NCBI GenBank assembly: GCA_900539265.1
Contig: UQBM01000043.1
Coordinates: 1 to 7,326, forward strand
Direction: 5' to 3'
DNA length: 7,326 nt
From: an uncultured Mollicutes bacterium
GTDB taxonomy: Bacteria; Bacillota_I; Bacilli_A; ML615J-28; CAG-313
Shown: positions 1-6,732 of the stretch, one piece after another
Layout of the letters: each line of letters starts with the position of its first letter
How positions within the stretch are numbered: the stretch's first letter is position 1
Notes under the pieces: model-generated
What the model was told of the DNA's origin: nothing
The model's database searches: none
The model's input: the letters and a program-made list of their open reading frames with translations, nothing else
Made by a program: the position numbers and the translations under genes

Positions 1-301
1 TAAAAGTATGTATTCCAACAATATGACAACATAAGTCAAGTTCAACATTTTCAGTGCTCATAAGTGTAGATATAGGATCTATTCTAAAAAAGCCTGGATA
101 ATACTTTAAAATATCATTATAGTAATTTGTAATTTTTTGAATTTGTTTCAATACTTTAAACATAAATGATACTTTAATTTTATCTTTAAAAACAGTTTTT
201 AAAGCTTCCTTATCTGCTTTTTCTTGTTGTTGTACCATTTTTTCTTGTTCTTTTTCTAGATATTCTTTAAATGAATTATTATTACCAAATAGATTATTCA
301 T
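1..301 (-). CDS. Hypothetical protein, N-terminal 100 residues (gene runs off the left edge)
   Basis: The frame is open from an ATG at 301-299 to the window edge, giving 100 codons without a stop. The start is supported by GGAG at 308-311, six bases upstream, and by a TATAAT box at 339-344. The protein begins MNNLFGNNNSFKEYLEKEQE. It continues with a charged, helix-prone stretch rich in Glu, Lys and Gln (about residues 11-45), then a mixed segment with KYYPGFF near residue 70 and a CC pair near residue 92. I see no signal peptide, membrane segment or known catalytic motif, and I do not recognise the family. It lies beyond the terminator of the five-gene cluster and has its own promoter, so it is probably a separate transcription unit. 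Whether it belongs to the same island is unknown. Confidence 0.75.
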   Translation of the reverse strand, partial: MNNLFGNNNSFKEYLEKEQEKMVQQQEKADKEALKTVFKDKIKVSFMFKVLKQIQKITNYYNDILKYYPGFFRIDPISTLMSTENVELDLCCHIVGIHTF

Positions 302-338
302 ATATTACTCCAATTGTTATAAATCTTTTAATAATATT

Positions 339-347
339 ATTATAACA
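339..347 (-). promoter_or_regulatory. Extended -10 promoter for the left-edge gene
   Basis: Read on the minus strand, the sequence is TGT followed by TATAAT, an exact extended -10 element (TGnTATAAT), about 38 bases upstream of the ATG at 301. No good -35 hexamer lies 16-18 bases further up, where the terminator stem sits. Extended -10 promoters can work without one. AT-rich sequence gives chance matches, but the position between terminator and gene start is right. Confidence 0.5.
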
Positions 348-356
348 TATTTTAAT

Positions 357-413
357 TAAAAAAACTAGAAAGATAAATATTAAAGGAAACCTTCATTTTT
401 TATCTATCTAGTT
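357..413 (-). terminator. Rho-independent terminator at the end of the five-gene cluster
   Basis: Bases 363-377 and 399-413 pair over 15 positions with a single A/A mismatch (370/406). The loop contains a small nested AAGG-TTT-CCTT hairpin (383-393). On the minus strand the stem is followed at once by a run of seven T (358-364, two of them in the stem). It begins 10 bases after the TAG stop of the RecF/SMC-like ATPase gene (423-425), so it closes that transcript. The outer stem is AT-rich, so strength is uncertain. Confidence 0.8.
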
Positions 414-422
414 AGATATAAT

Positions 423-1862
423 CTATTTAATTGGTATCAATCTATCTTTTATAATTTCAATCCCTTCAAAGAAATCATCATACTCATAAATTGATGCTAT
501 TATCACTTGATGATTAGGCAACTTTTGTTTTATTGCACTTAGTATTAAATTTGCATTTGTTTCATCTAACTCAACATTTCTTAATGAGTCTACTATAAAT
601 GGTAATTTAATGTTTTTATATTTTTCTATAGCTAGCAAATACGCAATTCTAAATGAAACAATTAATTTATAAAATATCGCACCACTATTCTTTTGAATCT
701 TTTTTGTGAAAACTCCATCATCTTTTATGTATTCATAAACTTTTAAAATCTTTGATACTTCAAAAACAGTATTTTGAATAAAATCTACTATTTCATCTTT
801 ATTGTTATTAATTGACTCCCTAATTTGAGCATTATATCTTCTAATGTTAGCATTTTTATCATCGATTATTGATTTAATTTGAGCATAATCTAAATTAATA
901 TATTTTAATTTTTCGTTTATTATTTCTTTATATTCTTCAATATCCATTTCTAGTTTTTCTTGACCATTATCAATTACTGATATTTCATTTAATTCCTTTT
1001 CAAGTGTTCTCTTCTCAATATCTAGTAACTTAATTTGCATATCAAGTAATTCACTATTATCATTATATCCTATTATAGTATCTGCGTTAACCGCTATCTT
1101 ATTACCATTTTTATCTTCAACATATAGCTTATAACTTTCAATTATATTTAGAAAACTCTGATTTTCGGATTTTGTATTTCTGTATTGCTTAATACTGTGT
1201 TTTAATCTAGCAATTCTACTTTTCAACAAAATAATCTTATTATTATGATCACTCAAATCTTCTTTAATAAAAGTGTCATCCACAATTGTGTCTATTTTAT
1301 TATCAATCTTGTATTGCGCAATTGCCAATACATTCTTATATTCTTTCAATGATTTTCTTTCATCACTAATCAATTTTGTTAATTTATCAATATCATTATT
1401 TTGTAATCCTGCAATAAACTTTTCAATTGTAAAAGTATTATTACCTATTACCTCTCCTCTATTTAAAACTACGGAACCTTTAGTTTGGTCTACGTAAAAT
1501 GATCCTAATATATTTTCTAACAAATTTATTTCATCTATTTCAAAAATTAGAGAATGCAATTTTAAAATATCTTCCGGAATTATAAACTTAAGTTCTTTAT
1601 CTTCAGTTTTATAAAGAATATTCTCACCAAATCTTTCTAATGTTATTTCCTTTTCAAATGCAGTTATATAAATTTTTGTAACAAAATTATGAAATTTAAC
1701 ACCAGATGTTGGAGGAACAGTAAATCCTAATGCATGAAGTATTAATCTCATTAACGTAGTTTTTCCTTGTGAATTTGATTTTGAATATATTAACTGTCTT
1801 TTTTTGAAACTTATTTCTCTTGAAAAAATCCCTTCTTGAATATATATTTTATTTATTAACAA
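423..1862 (-). CDS. RecF/SMC-like ABC ATPase of a predicted defence system
   Basis: This 479-residue protein has the split ABC-ATPase layout of RecF/SMC/Rad50-type proteins. The N-terminal P-loop is SNSQGKTTL (residues 29-37), lacking the usual first glycine (Lys28 at that position). A Q-loop-like VDQTKGS lies at 124-130. Residues about 155-380 are charged and helix-prone, interrupted near 244-270 by a probable beta hairpin (KLYVEDKNGNKIAV). The C-terminal lobe carries a signature-like NSGAIFYKL (392-400) and Walker B PFIVDSLRN (421-429) with acidic Glu431. There is no histidine where the H-loop is expected (IIASIYE). The start is TTG at 1862-1860, preceded by AAGGAGG; the nearby ATG at 1870 runs straight into TAA. 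The gene overlaps the nuclease gene by 14 bp, implying coupled translation. It is probably the sensor or motor for that nuclease, as in Lamassu or ABC-three-component systems; this role is inferred. Confidence 0.85.
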   Translation of the reverse strand: MLINKIYIQEGIFSREISFKKRQLIYSKSNSQGKTTLMRLILHALGFTVPPTSGVKFHNFVTKIYITAFEKEITLERFGENILYKTEDKELKFIIPEDILKLHSLIFEIDEINLLENILGSFYVDQTKGSVVLNRGEVIGNNTFTIEKFIAGLQNNDIDKLTKLISDERKSLKEYKNVLAIAQYKIDNKIDTIVDDTFIKEDLSDHNNKIILLKSRIARLKHSIKQYRNTKSENQSFLNIIESYKLYVEDKNGNKIAVNADTIIGYNDNSELLDMQIKLLDIEKRTLEKELNEISVIDNGQEKLEMDIEEYKEIINEKLKYINLDYAQIKSIIDDKNANIRRYNAQIRESINNNKDEIVDFIQNTVFEVSKILKVYEYIKDDGVFTKKIQKNSGAIFYKLIVSFRIAYLLAIEKYKNIKLPFIVDSLRNVELDETNANLILSAIKQKLPNHQVIIASIYEYDDFFEGIEIIKDRLIPIK

Positions 1863-2832
1863 GATTACATGCCTCCTTAACTTTTAAAATTTTATTACTA
1901 GTATTTGCTATTGACCTAAAAACTATATTCGCACTAATAATATCAACACTATTGATTTTATCTTGTTCAAAGATTAATTCCAAAATTTGTTCTTTATTCT
2001 GTTCAAATATTTCATCAATACTTTTGTCATATTTTATATTAGAATTATAAATATCCACTAGAACATTATAAATTTGAAAATTCATAACAGAATTTAAAAT
2101 TAAATCTCTTCTTTCTGAAATTTGATATAAAAGTTCATTATTCGATATTTGTACATTTGATATCATTTTTTCCAATATTACACAAATTATTATCCAAATT
2201 AAATCTTTTTTATTTATATAGAATTCTTTATCATATGCTGAATCTTTTAAAAACTCATGCCATTTTAATGTGATGTCTTTATAACCTAGTGCATTCCCAT
2301 CAATACTTATTAAAAATTCTTTTACACAATTATAAATAAATTCCATTTTAATATTTTTATCTGATGAGTAATTATATGGCACCTTCATAATAGAAAGTTT
2401 ATTTACATTAGAAATATTTTTTTTGAAATATTTATTAATTAGTTTTTTTGATTCTTCATCTAATGAGTTATACTCAAATTCTACTATATCATTTATTGTA
2501 AATTTACTATCCTTTGCAATTAAGGGGTCTTTTTGATTAGAACAATAAATTAATTTATCCTTAGTATTTAATTCACAATCGGATAAAGATATTAAGGCTT
2601 TTCTTAACTTTTGTTTTTTTGTCTGAGAATCATCTTTAGTAGCATCAACAACACTTTTAACTTGACAAAAAATAATACTACCATTAGATAAAATTTGTTC
2701 TATATCTTCATATTTTCCTTCTACTTTTATTTTTGCAATAAGTTTTATGTTTCTTACAAATAAACATATAGCTGCATCAATTTGATAGTCAAATCCAAAA
2801 ATCACAGCACCTGCATTTCTATTATTACTCAT
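1849..2832 (-). CDS. DUF4297/Cap4-like nuclease-domain protein with an unrecognised helical C-terminus
   Basis: The first ~110 residues of this 327-residue protein match the pattern of DUF4297/Cap4-type PD-(D/E)XK DNA nucleases: GFDYQ (13-17), Glu38 in KVEGKYEDI (36-44), Asp43, and the strand FCQVKS (55-60) with Gln57 and Lys59. Glu38, Asp43, Gln57 and Lys59 are the expected metal and catalytic set. In known defence systems such domains degrade DNA when their partner detects infection. Residues about 160-327 are helix-rich (LIWIIICVILEKM near 211-223) with no motif I know; this part may bind the ATPase or sense a signal. ATG at 2832 has GGAG six bases upstream. The gene lies 108 bases after the SIR2 gene and overlaps the ATPase gene. 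Lamassu LmuA or an ABC-three-component effector are the closest analogues. The nuclease fold is fairly secure; DNA as substrate is inferred from the family. Confidence 0.82.
   Translation of the reverse strand: MSNNRNAGAVIFGFDYQIDAAICLFVRNIKLIAKIKVEGKYEDIEQILSNGSIIFCQVKSVVDATKDDSQTKKQKLRKALISLSDCELNTKDKLIYCSNQKDPLIAKDSKFTINDIVEFEYNSLDEESKKLINKYFKKNISNVNKLSIMKVPYNYSSDKNIKMEFIYNCVKEFLISIDGNALGYKDITLKWHEFLKDSAYDKEFYINKKDLIWIIICVILEKMISNVQISNNELLYQISERRDLILNSVMNFQIYNVLVDIYNSNIKYDKSIDEIFEQNKEQILELIFEQDKINSVDIISANIVFRSIANTSNKILKVKEACNLVNK
1872..1878 (-). promoter_or_regulatory. Strong ribosome binding site setting the TTG start of the ATPase gene
   Basis: AAGGAGG lies within the last codons of the nuclease gene, nine bases before TTG at 1862-1860. 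It decides the start: the only nearby ATG (1870-1868) is followed at once by TAA, while the TTG frame runs directly into a typical ABC N-terminal beta strand and P-loop. Confidence 0.75.
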
Positions 2833-2940
2833 AAATTACTCCGTTTCAAATAATAATAAAATTTATTTTTAAACTACATAACATCTTTTTATATAATAAC
2901 GTTGGTCTAAAAACTATTAATAATATATTTCTTCATAATT

Positions 2941-3936
2941 CTAAACAATATAATACTTACTAGTTATTCTTTTGCCTTCTTTTTCTTCTTCTAATAAAGG
3001 ATTAATTAATCTTTTAATATCTTCAAATGACATATCAGGTTTAAAGCCCTTATCACAAGTATGCTTTAAGTTAAAATGATGAGTTGTAAACTCAACTTCA
3101 GCACTCCGTCTAGGAAATAGTCCTATATAACTGTTAAATAAATCATTACTATATCTATAATGATGAGTATAAACGAAATCTTTCCATTTTTTTAAGCATT
3201 CCTCTTTAGGCTCTACATTAATAAATGAAAATTCTTCATTACTTCTTTCTTCTAAATTTCCCCAAGCAGATTTTAACAACTTCATAGCTTCAACATCACT
3301 AGCTGGAGCACCATATCCAAATATCGTAATTAATGATGCATCCTTTATATAATCTAGTGTTTCCTCCCAATATGTCCTTATCATTGTATTTGTTGTATAA
3401 TCTTTATTCTTAATTGGAAACAATAATTGTGGATTGCTTAATCTGCAATGGCAATCAGGACATTCTACATCTAATGACCCTACTCTATGACACTCTTTAC
3501 AATATCCAACTGCAACATTACCATGAAGAAAAGCCATGCCAGGTAAATTGTCAGTTATCTGTTTACATCTAATATAAGCTTGAACTAATAATGAATCCCA
3601 ATTAAATGTTGCTATTATATCCTTATCAGTTAGTCCTAAAATTAAAAAATCATAAATTGTCGGTTCATCAGGTAATTCTAATTTATTAAAATAATGATAT
3701 ATCGCATCATTTATTGGACCTAATTTATCTTTATACAATGGATTTTCATATAATTCCGAATAAATATCTTCTAAATTGTTAGTTTTAGTTTTTATTTCAA
3801 ACTCATCTAACAAATGTTTTAAATTAGTTACTTCAAAAAAATTATTCATTACAGGAGACTTAATTCCATTTTTATCTCCATTAGGTATTGCAGCAATTGT
3901 AGCTCCAGCGCCTAATATAACAACGTGTGGTTTCAT
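2941..3936 (-). CDS. SIR2-like (sirtuin-fold) predicted NAD-consuming defence protein
   Basis: This 331-residue protein carries the ordered SIR2 motifs: nucleotide-binding VVILGAGAT (5-13), TFNWD (110-114, with Asn112 and Asp114), LHG with the presumed catalytic His138 (137-139), and FGYGAPASD (206-214) in place of the usual GxS ribose-binding loop. Between them are Cys146, Cys149, Cys159 and Cys162 (CKEC and CPDC, with an extra Cys164), the zinc-ribbon arrangement of classical sirtuins. The C-terminal ~100 residues are unrecognised. SIR2 proteins either deacylate lysines with NAD or, in phage defence, hydrolyse NAD to stop cell growth. The neighbourhood favours the second role, but this is inference. 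ATG at 3936 is preceded by AAAGG at seven bases, and the Rossmann strand begins at residue 4, so the start is firm. The gene follows the 101-aa gene by 65 bases with no terminator seen between them. Confidence 0.85.
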   Translation of the reverse strand: MKPHVVILGAGATIAAIPNGDKNGIKSPVMNNFFEVTNLKHLLDEFEIKTKTNNLEDIYSELYENPLYKDKLGPINDAIYHYFNKLELPDEPTIYDFLILGLTDKDIIATFNWDSLLVQAYIRCKQITDNLPGMAFLHGNVAVGYCKECHRVGSLDVECPDCHCRLSNPQLLFPIKNKDYTTNTMIRTYWEETLDYIKDASLITIFGYGAPASDVEAMKLLKSAWGNLEERSNEEFSFINVEPKEECLKKWKDFVYTHHYRYSNDLFNSYIGLFPRRSAEVEFTTHHFNLKHTCDKGFKPDMSFEDIKRLINPLLEEEKEGKRITSKYYIV

Positions 3937-4001
3937 ACTTCGACCTTTCCAATAATATGGTTAGTTTATCAGCTATACCTTATATTTTATATTAACTATA
4001 T

Positions 4002-4307
4002 TTATTCCAATGATGTTTTTGTTTTGAAGGTTTCCTCTTTTTGTTTCAATAAAGCATCTTCTACTAATTTATTAATATTATCAATTAAGTCTTTAATTAA
4101 TTCGTAAACTGGTTTAATATAGTCTACAGTTTTTTCGTCTATATTATTAAAATCAATAGATTCCAATACGTAAGTGTCCCCAATTGAATAATCAAGCAAA
4201 TCAAATATCATTTTTGCTGTAATTGTCATTGAACTAAAATCAATTTCTTTTAATCCGCATATAATTTTCTTTTCAGTTTCATATATTATTTTAATGGTTT
4301 TATGCAT
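4002..4307 (-). CDS. Small protein of unknown function, coupled to the PHP-ATPase gene
   Basis: This 101-residue acidic/lysine-rich protein is not one I recognise. Residues about 3-20 look like a beta hairpin (TIKIIYETEKKIICGLKEI). A middle segment carries LLDYSIGDTYVLESIDF (37-53). Residues about 60-92 form one or two amphipathic helices (YIKPVYELIKDLIDNINKL). It has no signal peptide, membrane segment or catalytic motif. Its ATG overlaps the end of the PHP-ATPase gene by 8 bp (the sequence ATGCATAA) and AAGGAG lies 11 bases upstream inside that gene, so the two are translated together. Tight coupling to a large ATPase suggests an adaptor, regulator or antitoxin-like partner. It could also be the otherwise missing middle component of an ABC-three-component arrangement. 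Both roles are guesses; that it is a real gene is well supported by the overlap and ribosome binding site. Confidence 0.75.
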   Translation of the reverse strand: MHKTIKIIYETEKKIICGLKEIDFSSMTITAKMIFDLLDYSIGDTYVLESIDFNNIDEKTVDYIKPVYELIKDLIDNINKLVEDALLKQKEETFKTKTSLE

Positions 4308-6639
4308 AAAATTTCAATCTCCTTTCTATTGCTTGTTTTCCACCATCCATATTTTTTTCAACAAAGCTTATTATTTTATTTTCTTCATCTTCCAAGCACC
4401 CAGATTTTATAATTAATTTTCCAGTTTTATTCTCTAAACATAAAACATTATCTGCGTCTAAATTAACAACCAATAAAGGATTATGTGTTACAATTAAGAT
4501 TTGTTTTTTATCTCGTATATTATTAAAAAAATTAATTAGATGCTTTTCAATTCTATAATTAGATATATTATCTTCTGGTTGATCTATAACGAACACATCA
4601 ATTTTATTATCATTGTGGGTAATATACTTATAATACATTAAAGATAATTCGCCTAGAGTAGCACCAACCTTATCATTATCTTTTTCATCCATAATATTTT
4701 TTTGAGTTGAAACTGCTATTTTATAAAATTCATCTACTTTTGTTTTGTAATAACCATATGGATCACCAACAGTAATTCCATTTAATGCTAATAATAATTC
4801 ATCACTAGATTTAATTTTTAATAATTTTTCTTCTGAATTATAGTCTTTTATGAATAATTTTTGAATAAATTCATCCAACAAACATCTATTATGATAATTA
4901 GCTACTTGTTGAAAAATGAATCCTTTTTGGCTATTATCTGATGTACCATTAATATTATTTGGAAATGAAATATTTTCAATATTGTTATTTAATTCGGTTA
5001 TGTAATTCATAATAACAGAAATAATATCATTTTTTTCATTCAAATAATCTGTTTTTTCTGTTTCTTTTGAAGTTTTTCTTGTTAATAAATCTGAATTGTA
5101 TTCATCTATTTCATTTTTTATATAATTTCTAATTTTTTTCTCATATTCAACTGTAATAAATTTTTTATATACATTTTCTGCTATATTAGCAATTTGATTG
5201 AATGATTTTTTTAAATCTTCTTTTTCTAATGTATCATAATAATCACTTAAATATTCATTTTTAATTCCCTCTAAAATACCATATAAATTATTTAAATGAC
5301 TATCATGAATGTTATTATCTAAAGTAAAATCATTATTATAATTGATATGAACAAAATGTAAAGAAAGTTTTTCTAATGAAAGATTAAACTTGAATTCTTC
5401 ATGATTTTGTATTTCATTAAAACATTTGTTTAAAGCAATATTATGTTTGATTATTTCAATAAGATTCTTTGTATACAAATTATACTTTGTAGTAAACTCT
5501 GTATTGTCTACTTCTTTATAAAACTCATCAACATTATCAAATAATCGATCATTTCCTTCATATTTCTTTACTAATTCAGATTGAGAAATATACTCGCAAT
5601 TCGTTCCATTCAAAAATTTATCAAATACTATATTATTGTCTTTTGATAGTTTTGATACATGTCTTTCCTTACTTGATTTAGTTAATAATTTTAATAATGT
5701 ACTTTTTCCAGAACCATTTTCACCAATTATAGCATTTATACCTGGTGAAAATTTAAATTCACCACAATCACATTTCAAACTTTTAAGATATTCATTCTTA
5801 TCCTTGATGACTCTATTAAATCTTGTAGATGGAGATGTTAATGCCATAAGTAATCCCCTAAAAGTAGGTAATGCTTTAATTACTGAATAATATTGCAAAT
5901 CATCTTCAGTTTTATGATCTTCTTCAGCTTTTTTAAGCACTTTTGAATCATGATATGGATATGAATTCCATTCATGGCAATCACTGCCACATACCAATGC
6001 TTGTCCCAATTCATTTTCAATTAAACTTTTTTTGACGATCCCTTCATTAACAACGCTTTTATACTCTAATGCATTGATATAACCATATTTTAAAATTTCT
6101 AATGGTTGCTTTGTTGAATCGCTTAATGAAGTATGCTTACCATTATGATTCTCTAATGACTTTCTTTGACATACAATTAACAAGACTGATAAACCAATTT
6201 GTCTAAGAATATTTTCAAATTTGTCTAAAGTATAATAATCATTTTTACCATTTAATAAATCAGCATTAATGCTATTTTTTATTCTAACTAATTCTTCAGA
6301 AGTTTTTCCGTTAAAAATTGTTATTACATGACAAGGAACCATACCATCTTCAAATAATACATCAAACTCCACACCAGGTAATATATTCATAATATCACTT
6401 ATTCTTATATCTTCTGATGTTTTATTATCTTTTAAATAATTTTTAGTAAATTCAAATAATTCATCATCAAATCTATTATGGTCGGTAAAAGAAAACAAAT
6501 TAATTCCTCTTTGCAATAATTGGTTTATAAGTACGTGAATATTTTCTTTGGTGCTATTTTTCACAATTTCATTATCTTCTTTATATGAACTAGCCGCTGA
6601 ATGTATATGTAAATCAATTTTAATATTGTTATTAATCAT
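4300..6639 (-). CDS. PHP-domain / SMC-like ABC-ATPase fusion (TrlF-like)
   Basis: This 779-residue protein joins two complete enzymes. Residues 1 to ~270 form a PHP metal-dependent phosphoesterase domain with its ligand set visible: DLHIHS (9-14; His11, His13), TDHN (52-55), GVEF (89-92; Glu91), CHV (103-105; His104) and SDCHE (219-223). An ABC ATPase of the SMC/RecN type follows: Walker A GENGSGKST (306-314), Q-loop YISQSE (350-355), a long charged, helical, probably coiled-coil part (about 360-650), signature-like LGELS (662-666), Walker B VFVIDQPEDN (682-691) and H-loop VTHN (717-720). A C-terminal DGGKQAIERR (765-774) recalls the ending of TrlF-family proteins. The start is firm: AGGAGG lies five bases upstream of ATG at 6639. 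PHP domains cleave phosphoester bonds, often in nucleotides or nucleic acids; the substrate here is unknown. It heads the cluster and overlaps the 101-aa gene. I am confident of both domains, less so of the family name. Confidence 0.92.
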   Translation of the reverse strand: MINNNIKIDLHIHSAASSYKEDNEIVKNSTKENIHVLINQLLQRGINLFSFTDHNRFDDELFEFTKNYLKDNKTSEDIRISDIMNILPGVEFDVLFEDGMVPCHVITIFNGKTSEELVRIKNSINADLLNGKNDYYTLDKFENILRQIGLSVLLIVCQRKSLENHNGKHTSLSDSTKQPLEILKYGYINALEYKSVVNEGIVKKSLIENELGQALVCGSDCHEWNSYPYHDSKVLKKAEEDHKTEDDLQYYSVIKALPTFRGLLMALTSPSTRFNRVIKDKNEYLKSLKCDCGEFKFSPGINAIIGENGSGKSTLLKLLTKSSKERHVSKLSKDNNIVFDKFLNGTNCEYISQSELVKKYEGNDRLFDNVDEFYKEVDNTEFTTKYNLYTKNLIEIIKHNIALNKCFNEIQNHEEFKFNLSLEKLSLHFVHINYNNDFTLDNNIHDSHLNNLYGILEGIKNEYLSDYYDTLEKEDLKKSFNQIANIAENVYKKFITVEYEKKIRNYIKNEIDEYNSDLLTRKTSKETEKTDYLNEKNDIISVIMNYITELNNNIENISFPNNINGTSDNSQKGFIFQQVANYHNRCLLDEFIQKLFIKDYNSEEKLLKIKSSDELLLALNGITVGDPYGYYKTKVDEFYKIAVSTQKNIMDEKDNDKVGATLGELSLMYYKYITHNDNKIDVFVIDQPEDNISNYRIEKHLINFFNNIRDKKQILIVTHNPLLVVNLDADNVLCLENKTGKLIIKSGCLEDEENKIISFVEKNMDGGKQAIERRLKFYA
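4319..4324 (-). promoter_or_regulatory. Ribosome binding site of the 101-aa gene, inside the PHP-ATPase gene
   Basis: AAGGAG on the minus strand, 11 bases before the ATG at 4307. Together with the 8-bp overlap of the two reading frames it supports coupled translation. The spacing is slightly long. Confidence 0.6.
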
Positions 6640-6644
6640 TTTAC

Positions 6645-6650
6645 CCTCCT
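6645..6650 (-). promoter_or_regulatory. Consensus ribosome binding site of the PHP-ATPase gene
   Basis: AGGAGG, a full Shine-Dalgarno consensus, lies five bases before the ATG at 6639. It is among the strongest sites in the window and marks the first gene of the cluster. Confidence 0.85.
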
Positions 6651-6684
6651 TATACTATTTTTTTATTTACTGCTTATAATTTAT

Positions 6685-6718
6685 AATTGTTAAAATGAAA
6701 TAAAAATTTATAACAATT
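6685..6718. repeat. Operator-like inverted repeat in the leader of the five-gene cluster
   Basis: AATTGTTA (6685-6692) and TAACAATT (6711-6718) form a perfect 8-bp inverted repeat with an 18-base AT-rich spacer, 46-79 bases upstream of the first start codon. The layout would suit a dimeric repressor or a weak leader hairpin. In sequence this AT-rich a chance match is quite possible. No regulator gene is visible in the window. Confidence 0.25.
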
Positions 6719-6732
6719 TTTTGTATAATTCA

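Noticed and set aside
1273..1497. Plus-strand open frame of 74 codons
   Set aside because: It lies wholly antisense to the ATPase gene, has a hydrophobic low-complexity product typical of a reverse-strand shadow, and no ribosome binding site that I could find.
1820..2050. Plus-strand open frame of 76 codons resembling a membrane peptide
   Set aside because: It is antisense to the ATPase/nuclease overlap. The hydrophobic appearance comes from complementing Lys/Glu/Asn-rich codons.
2900..2940. Terminator after the SIR2 gene
   Set aside because: The only hairpin possible (TATT-ATT-AATA followed by GTTTTT) has four A/T pairs and is too weak to call.
3925..4107. Plus-strand open frame of 60 codons across the SIR2/101-aa gene junction
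   Set aside because: It is antisense to two supported genes and has no independent start signal or recognisable product.
5636..5890. Plus-strand open frame of 84 codons
   Set aside because: It is antisense to the P-loop region of the PHP-ATPase, whose motifs are unambiguous on the minus strand.
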